From Ophiothrix spiculata (taxonomy: Eukaryota > Echinodermata > Ophiuroidea > Amphilepidida > Ophiotrichidae): a DNA stretch of 35,088 nt. Of the stretch, positions 21,801-25,056 are shown piece by piece; the stretch's first letter is position 1; the number at the start of each line of letters is the position of its first letter. The stretch lies in assembly GCA_000969725.1 (NCBI GenBank), contig JXSR01S022892.1; one strand, given 5' to 3'. The position numbers and the translations under genes are program-made. Below the pieces are notes generated by a model, which worked only from the letters and a program-made list of their open reading frames with translations, did not search any database and was not told where the DNA came from.

Positions 21801-24447
21801 TGAGCAAGTAAAGGGTGGTTCTTCGCTAAGTGTTAATTTCTGGCTTTAACAAAAATGAGAAAAAAAGTTTTTCAAATCACAATTTTTTTTCTTGGAATGT
21901 GTTCACAATAGTGCACAAATACTAGAATGAGCACTCGGCGCAATCTTTAGAGCCTCAAAATAATGTTATGCGACATCTAATTTTCAGTGTTGTATCATAG
22001 GGAAAACCATTAAAAGTCATTTCCGTAACACTATTTGTTATGGAAATGACAATCAGACAGTAAATGTCAAGCTGAGTAAATTCTACTACGTATCCTCAAT
22101 ATCTGAACACAAATGAAGAACCATTGAGGGGGGTTCTTTCAAATGGAGAAAACCACATTGATTATTACTCAGATTTTATTGCCAATATGAACAGATGAAA
22201 GTGTCAAGAAATCATTTCCGTAACGGTAAAAAGTTACGGAAATGACCGTTACGGAAATGATGATTTAAACATTTAGACCAGTATAACGTCTCTCGAGGGC
22301 GATGCCTGGCGTGACTGTTTATATATTAGGGTACAGGTCACAATTCTGTTTGCACTGACAATCAAAACGGACATTAATTTCCTATATTTATAGTGTTATA
22401 CAGCGTTACGGAAATGACACTGAATAAAAATACTTTCGCTCATTTTTGCAAAAGTCTGTATTTTGATGGATATTCATCGGAGATACCGGAGATAAATGAT
22501 GTGTGCCAAGTAGCCAATTCATGCAGGTACTTAATGACCAGGTTAATTTTTGGATTCAGTGTTTTCAATTTTATAGACTGCCCTTCAAAATGTTCGTTAC
22601 GGAAATGACTCAAATACAGGGACAGGATTTTTTAAACAAAAATGGTAAAATTTAGGATTCAATTGATACATTATGGCATTATTTGATAGATAGGATATGT
22701 TATACTAGTAAATACTTAGTGATCAAGAGTATTTCCAAAAAGAAAAATTTCACTACCAAATAAATAATGACAATTGTAATTTTAAGCGTAACCATAGGGA
22801 CATAGGGTTTTCGGGGGGTTTGCATCAAACATGAGGAAAAATAACAACCTTTAACTTTGTTTATCAAGGTTTTTATGATTTTTTATAATAAAGATCATAT
22901 TTATCAAGACAAAACCACAAAATAAATATTTCAGAATTGTATTTTTTTAAATTTATTGTGAGTTAAAGTAGCGGGACACCAAAATAGACACTTAGCGAAG
23001 AACCACCCTAAAACGCTTTGCGTAAACCTTCTTATCTTCGTTTGATGTTCCGACAGAGAGGAGGGTACCCACCTTCTAAGTCACGTTTATGACCCACTTT
23101 CAACATCTAATACCAAGAAGTCGATTCAATTTCAAAGCGTCTAGTATTAAACGTCACATTCTAGTAAACCGGTATATCTAGGATTTTTCATAAATTGAGT
23201 AAACTTTTCTTTCTGACAATAGATTCATCAGGTTTGGTTGAAATCGAAGTCTCCCGACAAAAATGTGAGACAAAATATTAATACAGTGAGTACAAACTTG
23301 GTTTTGACAAATTAATATCAGGATTTCAACCAAACCTGATGAATCTATTGTTAGAAAGAAAAGTTTACTCAATTTATGAAAAATCGTAGATGGTTATTTA
23401 TTTCATTCCTATACAACCTTATAATAGTGGTTTCAACCGTGGACGCAACGGCAACGAGTGTAGATGATTTTGCGGACAAATCACAGAGGTACACGCTATC
23501 TTCGGGGGAAAGTGTCACCTATGAAATCCAGACGCTTGCAAATGAACTTTGTGAGGATGATGAGTACTTTGAGATCGCACTATACAATGAAAGTGGAAGC
23601 ATCCTAGACCAAAATACAAATAGCACCGTGAATGTTACTATTTCTAAAGATTCTGCTTGTGGTAAGCAATTGGTGGGCGGTTGAGAGATATTGATTGGTA
23701 GCCAACAGTTAACTAAAAATGGGTTGGAATAGGTGGATTGATTCCCTACAATACGTCTTGATGAAATTTGAAAAAGAAGAGAGACGAAGATGATAGCAGA
23801 GCGGAAAGAGTATTAAAATATATTAGAGAATTGGCCTATTAGAGAAGAAGAGACCCTTTTCTTTTAACAAAATTGACACTCCTCTGTCTATATTTGTGAT
23901 TTTTTTTCAGAACCTTTACTTATCAACTTCAGAGTTACTGAAATCGGTCCATTGGGTCAAGGGGATTCTAGTAACGTTACTTTAGTTAATGATGGCTATT
24001 GTGATCGGACAGTTGGTAAGTACGAGAGGTTAATCGTCTCTCACATCTGACAACCGCGCCAAAATTAATTGATAATAATAGTTGCTCTAAACTGAAGATC
24101 TTTATCGATACGCGGAAAAGTAAAACAACATCTGGCTTCATCTTCACATTTTCAAACAATCTCGAAGAGAAATGGAAGGTTATAATATAAAACAATTTAT
24201 CTATTTTGCACAGTTGTTTCAACAAAAAATGCAACGGCATCCAGTGGAGAGGATTTTGAAGAAAGAGCTGAAACATTTACACTTTCATCCGGGGAGAGCG
24301 CTATTTATGATATCCAGACATACGTAGACGACGTCTGTGAACATGACGAGTACTTTGAGGTCGCCCTGTACAATCAAGATGGAAGTCTTCTAGATCAGAA
24401 CACAAATGGATCAGTGAATGTGGCTATTTCCCCCGATTCAATTTGTC
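732..24447 (+). CDS. Multi-exon secreted/surface protein with at least 14 Calx-beta-like domains (span of all exons found)
   Basis: Composite of 30 exons: signal peptide (732-807), an unrecognised N-terminal domain (4477-4929), and 14 A/B exon pairs. Each pair encodes one Calx-beta-like domain, with hallmarks such as DYEDHS, TLSVGES and an acidic CETEEEYFELALYN-type segment. Every donor and acceptor leaves phase 1, so all exons join in one frame without internal stops (about 1,766 codons). Calx-beta domains are immunoglobulin-like beta sandwiches, some binding calcium, found in Na/Ca exchangers, integrin beta-4 and large extracellular matrix proteins. A typical unit carries four Cys and about five N-glycosylation sequons, which fits an extracellular protein. 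The C-terminus is not found, so secreted versus membrane-anchored is open. Function is unknown; adhesion, matrix or recognition roles are inference. The exon structure is the firm part. Confidence 0.78.
1182..1300 (+). repeat. 28-bp exact direct repeat
   Basis: AATGGCACAAGCAATCCAAA and the following eight bases occur at 1182-1209 and identically at 1273-1300. The 63 bp between show no clear repetition. This is a short local duplication of unknown origin inside intron 1. Confidence 0.75.
1428..2148. mobile_element. Cluster of four TTAA-type foldback MITEs, one nested
   Basis: All copies share terminal inverted repeats of the form GGCTCTGTCACACATCAC. Element one spans 1432-1584 with TTAA on both sides (1428-1431 and 1585-1588). 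Element two spans about 1589-1997 and is interrupted by element three (about 1666-1927), which sits in a sequence that reads through in the sister copies. Element four spans about 2001-2144 and ends at TTAA 2145-2148. Interiors are rich in ACGTAC/GTTATT words. TTAA target sites are used by piggyBac and Kolobok families; I do not assign a superfamily. No transposase is present, so they are non-autonomous. Confidence 0.8.
2323..2830 (+). pseudogene. Broken non-LTR retrotransposon reverse transcriptase fragment
   Basis: Read across frames, this shows the core of a LINE reverse transcriptase. KAFD (motif A, from 2333) is followed by DHDILLHKLY and a KWFEHYLPNRKQYV block. GIPQGSIL (motif B, about 2483-2506) is followed, after a one-base frameshift, by a LLFIMYIND-like segment. 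A degenerate YADD region, WLKCNKLSLS and a DKNLTWRTH block come after. Several stops and shifts make it inactive. The motif order fits the CR1/Jockey/L2 group; the exact clade needs a search. It lies in intron 1 in the same orientation as the host gene and is 5' truncated. Confidence 0.85.
2940..3300. repeat. Degenerate GGCCGCCA-containing repeats
   Basis: Three poor copies of the word AAAATGGCCGCCAAAA occur near 2960, 3118 and 3270 in AT-rich sequence. The same word in reverse orientation (GGCGGCCATTTT) recurs at 33.3-34.97 kb in this window, so it is a dispersed repeat of the genome. No coding signal. Confidence 0.55.
3361..3816. mobile_element. TTAA-flanked MITE, 456 bp
   Basis: Terminal inverted repeats GGTGTTTGGTCCA (3361) and TGGACCAAACACC (ending 3816) are each flanked by TTAA (3357-3360 and 3817-3820). 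Internally AAAAATTGGGGGTCACGG occurs twice, about 200 bp apart. No transposase is encoded. The TTAA target site resembles piggyBac/Kolobok insertions. Confidence 0.85.
4112..4410. mobile_element. TTAA-flanked MITE, 299 bp
   Basis: The left end AGGAGCTTGGTCCGATT and the right end AATCGGGCCATGCTCCT are inverted repeats with two mismatches. TTAA flanks both sides (4108-4111 and 4411-4414). It is a non-autonomous element about 60 bp upstream of exon 2. Its ends resemble, but are not the same as, those of the 3361-3816 element. Confidence 0.82.
4477..4929 (+). CDS. Exon 2: unrecognised N-terminal extracellular domain
   Basis: About 150 residues follow the T-rich acceptor at 4476 and end before GTAAGT at 4930, phase 1 on both sides. 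The domain begins CETGPEP and is rich in aromatics: GYLVEWQYFVQFG, IYGIAFTKATD, YIVEAFNYIP, GQYLGYAGG, GMWWPRPEPRTYSIRG. The beta-rich pattern with regular Gly and aromatic residues suggests a jelly-roll or lectin-like sandwich, but I recognise no named family. Only two Cys are seen. The open frame runs on past the donor to a stop at 5106-5108, so an unspliced form would give a short secreted protein. Phase agreement with exon 1 and the first Calx-beta exon supports the splice. Confidence 0.75.
5285..5386 (+). CDS. Calx-beta domain 1, exon A
   Basis: It starts after TTTCAG, ends before GTAAGT, and is phase 1 on both sides. It encodes (E)KPNITFEYES, then CEKSSINVTLTNVGN. This is the most diverged A exon: it keeps the first Cys but lacks the second (GNYDHN replaces GFCNHT). 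The alignment VNFxVxEIGPxCEG / ITFEYESATLCEK and the NVTLTN core identify it as the first half of a domain. Confidence 0.8.
5387..6755 (+). other. Intron A1-B1 with a GC-richer repeat-like island
   Basis: About 5630-6060 is richer in GC than its surroundings and has the look of a dispersed repeat, with a palindrome CCTGTATATA..TACACAGG near 5635-5657. I could not classify it. Around 6300-6530 is further low-complexity AT-rich sequence with an internal GGGGGTAAACCCCC palindrome. No exon is supported. Confidence 0.45.
6756..6992 (+). CDS. Calx-beta domain 1, exon B
   Basis: It starts after TATTTCAG and ends before GTAAGA, phase 1 on both sides, 237 bp. It encodes DRNAVASKDYEAV, GGETTTVEVVALSDTQCE and DEETFSLLLYWDDG, ending LPDEQC. 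The DYE, GE and CEDEETF acidic segment matches the Calx-beta pattern and keeps both B-exon Cys. It is diverged from the array copies. Confidence 0.85.
7338..7546. mobile_element. Small foldback MITE with TA target duplication
   Basis: An almost perfect palindrome of about 85-90 bp per arm: left CACCGTTAGAACGCGGATTA onward, right the inverse ending CGCGTTCTAACAGTG. TA flanks both ends (7336-7337 and 7547-7548). The TA duplication is what Tc1/mariner-type elements leave. No coding capacity. Confidence 0.82.
7590..8465. repeat. Diverged tandem repeats, about 164-177 bp period, ACCGGT-rich
   Basis: GGTTGTTATGTGA-type words recur at 8108, 8272 and 8449. Each is followed by ACGATGTCTTAAGTTAT in the first two copies and preceded by TTCCTTCCGATTACCAGACACCGGTC-type sequence. 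Older, poorer copies extend left to about 7590. The block is GC-richer than the intron around it. It may be a minisatellite or the inside of an old transposon. Confidence 0.7.
8852..8956 (+). CDS. Calx-beta domain 2, exon A
   Basis: It starts after ATTTCAG and ends before GTAAGT, phase 1. It encodes PPLVNFKVTEIGPLCEGDTV then NVTLTNDGFCDQTV, with both A-exon Cys. At the DNA level it is clearly diverged from the array A exons, and its donor-side intron is unlike theirs, so it lies outside the homogenised block. Confidence 0.9.
9031..9795. mobile_element. Large foldback element in intron A2-B2, about 765 bp
   Basis: The left arm (about 9031-9270) is repeated inverted at about 9560-9795. Matching segments include TAAAGACTCC, GCCTCGCCTCGAAAAAATGG, TTTCAGCTTTCATTTGACAC and CCCTCGAGGTC. 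The outer ends are GGCCCAG and GCCC, with TA on each side (9029-9030 and 9796-9797), suggesting a TA target site. Arms are diverged, so it is not recent. No transposase. Confidence 0.75.
10006..10242 (+). CDS. Calx-beta domain 2, exon B (first exon of the homogenised block)
   Basis: It starts after CCGTAG, ends before GTAAGT, phase 1, 237 bp. It encodes VSPINGTALGGEDYKDHSN, TLSVGESATYEI and CETEEEYFELALYNQTG, ending LPDTLC. Unlike its partner exon A2, it and its flanking introns match the array. Domain 2 is therefore a chimera of an old A half and an array-type B half. Confidence 0.92.
10385..10489 (+). CDS. Calx-beta domain 3, exon A
   Basis: It encodes EPPLVNFRVTEIGPVCEG and DSRNVTLVNDGFCNHTV, the array consensus. 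Acceptor TTGCAG, donor GTAAGT, phase 1 both sides. The donor-side intron begins GTAAGTACGATATAATGG, one of two head types in the array. Confidence 0.93.
10633..10869 (+). CDS. Calx-beta domain 3, exon B
   Basis: Array-type B exon, 237 bp, with GESATYEIAILANTICETEE and ending SPDTLC. One sequon is altered (INNTLY in place of TNGTVH). The downstream intron starts GTAAGCATTAAATAACAGAT (the beta head type, as after B7, B8 and B10). Confidence 0.93.
10985..11089 (+). CDS. Calx-beta domain 4, exon A
   Basis: It encodes ETPLVNFRVTDIGPVCEG and DSRNVTLVNDGFCNHTV. Phase 1 on both sides; donor TTA-GTAAGT. It shares the Thr (ETP rather than EPP) only with A6. Confidence 0.93.
11090..11363 (+). repeat. 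Intron A4-B4 with an internally duplicated head
   Basis: GGTTGTATTTGTAT begins at 11109 and again at 11224. The second copy is fused after the usual intron tail word AATCATCGATATAAT. The words CGATATAAT (intron head) and CGATCTAAT (intron tail) are near identical in the array, so this looks like an unequal exchange between head and tail at that short homology. Confidence 0.7.
11364..11597 (+). CDS. Calx-beta domain 4, exon B
   Basis: 234 bp, one codon shorter than its neighbours (CETEEYFKLALF, one Glu fewer in the acidic run). It ends SPDTLC before GTAAGC. Otherwise array consensus, phase 1 both sides. Confidence 0.93.
11741..11845 (+). CDS. Calx-beta domain 5, exon A
   Basis: Array consensus EPPLVNFRVTEIGPVCEG and NVTLVNDGFCNHTV, acceptor ATTGCAG, donor GTAAGT, phase 1. 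Both Cys and both sequons are kept. Confidence 0.93.
12006..12242 (+). CDS. Calx-beta domain 5, exon B
   Basis: 237 bp, array type. Differences: GDDYEDHSN, YKIIILANIICETEEE, and ALYSQTRRLL, where the NQT sequon is lost. It ends SPDTLC before GTAAGC. Phase 1. Confidence 0.93.
12384..12488 (+). CDS. Calx-beta domain 6, exon A
   Basis: Array consensus with ETPLVNFRVTEIGPVCEG and a GFCTHTV ending, which loses the NHT sequon. Donor GTAAGT, phase 1. The intron that follows holds a 507-bp transposon. Confidence 0.93.
12592..13098. mobile_element. 507-bp foldback MITE with CTAAA target duplication
   Basis: Ends CAGTGCAATAAAAGTC and GACTTTTACTGGACTG; inverted arms of about 170 bp (for example GGTATCGAACTTCTTCGACA against TGTCGAAGAAGTTTGATACC, and GGGACAG against CTGTCCC). 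CTAAA flanks it at 12587-12591 and 13099-13103. The sister introns before B9 and B11 read CCTAAAGCTTGAAACC unbroken, which is the empty site. This confirms both the boundaries and a 5-bp duplication. Superfamily not assigned; no transposase. Confidence 0.9.
13175..13411 (+). CDS. Calx-beta domain 6, exon B
   Basis: 237 bp, acceptor TTTTTTACGTAG. TLSVGESATYEIVILANTIC, then EEYFELALYYQTGG (NQT sequon lost), ending SPDNLC. Exon and both flanking introns are almost identical to B9, about 2.49 kb downstream. Confidence 0.93.
13551..13655 (+). CDS. Calx-beta domain 7, exon A
   Basis: It encodes EHPLVNFRVTEIGPVCEG and NVTLVNDGFCNHTV; His replaces the usual first Pro. Donor G-GTAAGTGTGACTTAACGG, the head type shared with A9 and A10. 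Phase 1. Confidence 0.93.
13815..14051 (+). CDS. Calx-beta domain 7, exon B
   Basis: 237 bp, acceptor TTTTTCTGTAG. It starts VVSPIKGTALGVEDYEDHSN (NGT sequon lost to KGT; GVE in place of GGE, as in B10). It ends SSDNLC. Phase 1. Confidence 0.93.
14163..14267 (+). CDS. Calx-beta domain 8, exon A
   Basis: EPPLVNFRISEIGPVCEG and DSRNITLVNDGFCNHTV, with Ile-Ser and Ile variants. Acceptor TTTCAG rather than the usual TTGCAG; donor GTAAGT. Phase 1. Confidence 0.93.
14426..14659 (+). CDS. Calx-beta domain 8, exon B
   Basis: 234 bp. INETAFGGKDYEDHSN, GERATYKITILANTICEIEE (one acidic codon fewer), ending LSDHLC. One of the more diverged B exons of the array. Phase 1 both sides. Confidence 0.93.
14772..14876 (+). 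CDS. Calx-beta domain 9, exon A
   Basis: EPPLVNFRVNEIGPVCEG then GSRNVTLVNDGFCNHTV. Donor G-GTAAGTGTGACTTAACGG as in A7 and A10. The intron that follows is interrupted by GC-rich sequence and the assembly gap. Confidence 0.93.
14920..15050. repeat. GC-rich palindromic insert at gap edge
   Basis: After the normal array intron head, the sequence turns abruptly to a run of G followed by CGGAATCCG and a run of C (about 14935-14968), a strong hairpin, then CCTCCGCCGG and a C/T-rich stretch. It does not match sister introns, so it is probably the edge of an inserted element. The homopolymer hairpin is a likely cause of the assembly break. Confidence 0.6.
15051..15570. other. Assembly gap (520 N)
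   Basis: 520 undetermined bases in the intron between A9 and B9. After it, the normal array intron tail resumes (TTAAGATTCTCATTACCTAAAGC). The gap size may be nominal, so extra B-A units could be missing here. Confidence 0.95.
15663..15899 (+). CDS. Calx-beta domain 9, exon B
   Basis: 237 bp, array type, nearly identical to B6. GTAFGGEDYEDHSN, GESATYEIVILANTICETEE, ending SPDNLC. Acceptor TTTTTTACGTAG as in B6. Pairing with A9 assumes no missing exon in the gap. Confidence 0.92.
16039..16143 (+). CDS. Calx-beta domain 10, exon A
   Basis: Array consensus EPPLVNFRVTEIGPVCEG and NVTLVNDGFCNHTV; sister of A7 in the recent block duplication. Donor G-GTAAGTGTGAC, phase 1. Confidence 0.93.
16301..16537 (+). 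CDS. Calx-beta domain 10, exon B
   Basis: 237 bp. GTALGVEDYEDHSN and TLSAGESATYEIIILANTIC, then ETGEEYFELALYNQTG (a Gly in the acidic run), ending SSDHLC. Sister of B7. Phase 1 both sides. Confidence 0.93.
16655..16759 (+). CDS. Calx-beta domain 11, exon A
   Basis: EPPLVNFRITEIGPLCEG then DIRNVTLVNDGFCTHKV; the NHT sequon is lost (THK). Sister of A8 by position and intron. Donor GTAAGT, phase 1. The next intron holds two transposons. Confidence 0.93.
16830..18424. mobile_element. About 1.6-kb foldback element with AGTATGAATTCATACT repeats
   Basis: The ends AACAGTGTAC and GTACACTGTT start inverted repeats of about 100 bp (GGACTTTTAAAAGTCC left, GGACTTTATAAAGTCC right, then the GGGTGTTTTTG word in both). 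TAAT flanks it at 16826-16829 and 18425-18428. The palindrome AGTATGAATTCATACT recurs several times inside both ends. The middle is rich in ACGCA/GCGTACG words and has no transposase frame. Confidence 0.83.
18435..19232. mobile_element. 798-bp element with GGGCATTTTCAC ends and TTAC duplication
   Basis: Ends GGGCATTTTCACG and CGTGAAAATGCCC; TTAC on both sides (18431-18434 and 19233-19236). It lies about 10 bp right of the previous element, in the same intron. Inside, the motif GGTAACGGAAGGACAA or GTCACGGAAGGAC recurs at least four times (near 18448, 18627, 18824 and 18837). No transposase frame. Confidence 0.85.
19313..19549 (+). CDS. Calx-beta domain 11, exon B
   Basis: 237 bp, array type. 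FILPVAESATYEIIILANTI (Ala-Glu for the usual Gly-Glu), CETEEEYFELALYNQTGG, ending SPDSLC. Splicing from A11 crosses a 2.55-kb intron enlarged by two transposons. Phase 1. Confidence 0.92.
19684..19788 (+). CDS. Calx-beta domain 12, exon A (last exon of the homogenised block)
   Basis: EPPLVNFRVTEIRPVCEG (Arg for Gly before PVC) then DSRNVTLVNDGFCNHTV. Still array type, while the partner exon B12 is not: domain 12 is a chimera, mirroring domain 2. Donor G-GTAAGTACGAC, phase 1. Confidence 0.92.
20222..20790 (+). pseudogene. 3' end of a non-LTR retrotransposon with (ATGT)n tail
   Basis: The frame ending at 20684 reads RNRIGDRAFQAAAPRLWNCL and PRNIREACSVTSFKKLL with stop after HYYAY. This is typical of the extreme C-terminus of LINE ORF2 in CR1/Jockey/L2-like families. 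An AT-rich 3' UTR ends in GGCGCTATAAAAATCC and a (GTAT)n tail (about 20762-20790). It is 5' truncated. A 175-bp segment is exactly tandemly repeated (20226-20400, 20401-20575), which breaks the frame. It may be the same kind of LINE as the fragment in intron 1. Confidence 0.85.
20226..20575 (+). repeat. Exact 175-bp tandem duplication inside LINE tail
   Basis: AATGTTTTCAATCACCTTGT begins at 20226 and again at 20401. As far as I can read, the two copies are identical up to GACCGTGCTTT. Such perfection next to an old, truncated LINE points to a very recent event or an assembly error. Confidence 0.85.
20842..21075 (+). CDS. Calx-beta domain 12, exon B (second B type)
   Basis: 234 bp after ATTAACAG, phase 1. 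STVDATATSGIDFEDRSQTY, TLSTGESVTYEFQTFTNELC, EDDEYFEIALYDENGS, ending STDSVC. With B13 and B14 it forms a second B subfamily (TVDATATS, NELCEDDEYF, SILDQNTNSTVNV), clearly distinct from the array B exons. Confidence 0.9.
21370..21474 (+). CDS. Calx-beta domain 13, exon A
   Basis: EPPMINFRAKEIGPLCEG then DSRNITLVNDGYCIHTV. Two overlapping GTAAGT donors exist (21471 and 21475); only 21475 keeps phase 1, so it is chosen. Both Cys are kept; the second sequon is lost (CIHT). Confidence 0.88.
21496..21575 (+). repeat. Short minisatellite, GATGGAAATCGGTCGA
   Basis: About four imperfect copies of a 14-18 bp unit directly follow the donor of exon A13. A local replication-slippage product, no coding role seen. 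Confidence 0.75.
21594..23092. mobile_element. Foldback element split by a nested insertion
   Basis: The left arm ATAACGTGACTAAGAAGGTAGG (about 21595) and the right arm CCACCTTCTAAGTCACGTTTAT (about 23069-23090) are inverted repeats. Between them sits the 1.2-kb element at 21813-23008. Without that insertion the host element would be only about 0.3 kb. Target duplication not identified. Confidence 0.55.
21813..23008. mobile_element. 1.2-kb element with GGGTGGTTCTTCGCTAAGTG ends
   Basis: Perfect ends of about 21 bp (GGGTGGTTCTTCGCTAAGTG left; inverse ending AGAACCACCC at 23008) with TAAA on both sides (21809-21812 and 23009-23012). Inside, TTACGGAAATGAC recurs at least six times in both orientations (for example near 22014, 22203, 22233, 22247, 22405 and 22595). 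No transposase frame. In its 4-bp duplication, GGG ends and iterated ACGGAA core it resembles the 18435-19232 element. Confidence 0.88.
23183..23384. repeat. Near-perfect 62-bp inverted repeat upstream of exon B13
   Basis: The left arm (23183-23244, with AGATTCATCAGGTTTGGTTG) is repeated inverted at 23323-23384 with very few mismatches, around a 78-base loop. It ends 43 bases before the acceptor of exon B13. It may be a small MITE; no target duplication is clear. In the transcript it would form a long hairpin close to the splice site. Confidence 0.85.
23428..23661 (+). CDS. Calx-beta domain 13, exon B
   Basis: 234 bp, second B type: STVDATATSVDDFADKSQRY, TLSSGESVTYEIQTLANELC, EDDEYFEIALYNESGS, ending SKDSAC. 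The acceptor is a less usual ATAATAG with a weak pyrimidine tract, but phase and homology with B12 fix it. Confidence 0.88.
23911..24015 (+). CDS. Calx-beta domain 14, exon A
   Basis: EPLLINFRVTEIGPLGQG then DSSNVTLVNDGYCDRTV. The first A-exon Cys is lost (PLG for PLC/PVC), the mirror of A1, which lacks the second. Acceptor after eight T and CAG; donor G-GTAAGT. Phase 1. Confidence 0.9.
24214..24447 (+). CDS. Calx-beta domain 14, exon B (last exon found)
   Basis: 234 bp, second B type: STKNATASSGEDFEERAETF, TLSSGESAIYDIQTYVDDVC, EHDEYFEVALYNQDGS, ending SPDSIC. The final base is C rather than G before GTAAGT, so the next codon starts with C. A further exon with a phase-1 acceptor is required. 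Confidence 0.88.
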
Positions 24448-25056
24448 GTAAGTATCAAAGAAGACGGATGAGATGGACAAGAAGGGCGTGATGGAAGAAT
24501 ACAAAATCATGTAAAGATGGTTTGATTTAAACCTCGTGTTATCCAGTTGTGGCAAGATGGACCAATTCCAGTTAACGGTAAGTTGGATGTGTCTTCTTTG
24601 TGTTTTAATGCTCGCATTTTGATCGTTTCCCTATCATTTAATTTGGATTGCATTTAATCATCATAATACATTTAAAAGGAGACACTCTGATTTGTACAGT
24701 ACACACCCAGGGTACACACCATAAAGTTAGTCTGAGGCTGAGCTCTCAGACCCATACTCCTTTGCATTACATAATGGTCTGTGATAACAGCCAGTGACTC
24801 GTATGAAAATCTGACAGAAATGTGAAATATATATGAAGCAGAGACACCTCTTATAGCAACAGACGACTTGATCACTATCAACTTGGTTCAAGAAGAATTC
24901 ATAATCAAAAGCTTTGATCGTGGACTGCCGAAATCAACAAAGTTGACAGAGCAAGATGGCGTCAAAATAATAAAAACATGCAAACAAACCTCTGATTTTT
25001 TCAATCCAAATTTTCCCAGTAGTCATTGTAATTACTTTTTAGTAAAGCGGAATTGA
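24448..25056 (+). other. C-terminal exon not resolved; two weak candidates
   Basis: Two phase-1-compatible candidates follow B14. The first starts at 24547 (after TTATCCAG) and stops at 24573-24575 after a short VARWTNSS tail. The second starts at 24863 (after AGCAACAG) and runs to a stop at 25054-25056, with a Lys-rich, weakly hydrophobic composition and an AATAAA inside its own frame at 24969. Neither shows a transmembrane segment or GPI signal. I favour neither; the true last exon could be elsewhere. Confidence 0.2.

Noticed and set aside
24572..24577. Six-base micro-exon between TTCCAG and GTAAGT
   Set aside because: Phase fits, but such a small exon cannot be claimed without transcript data.
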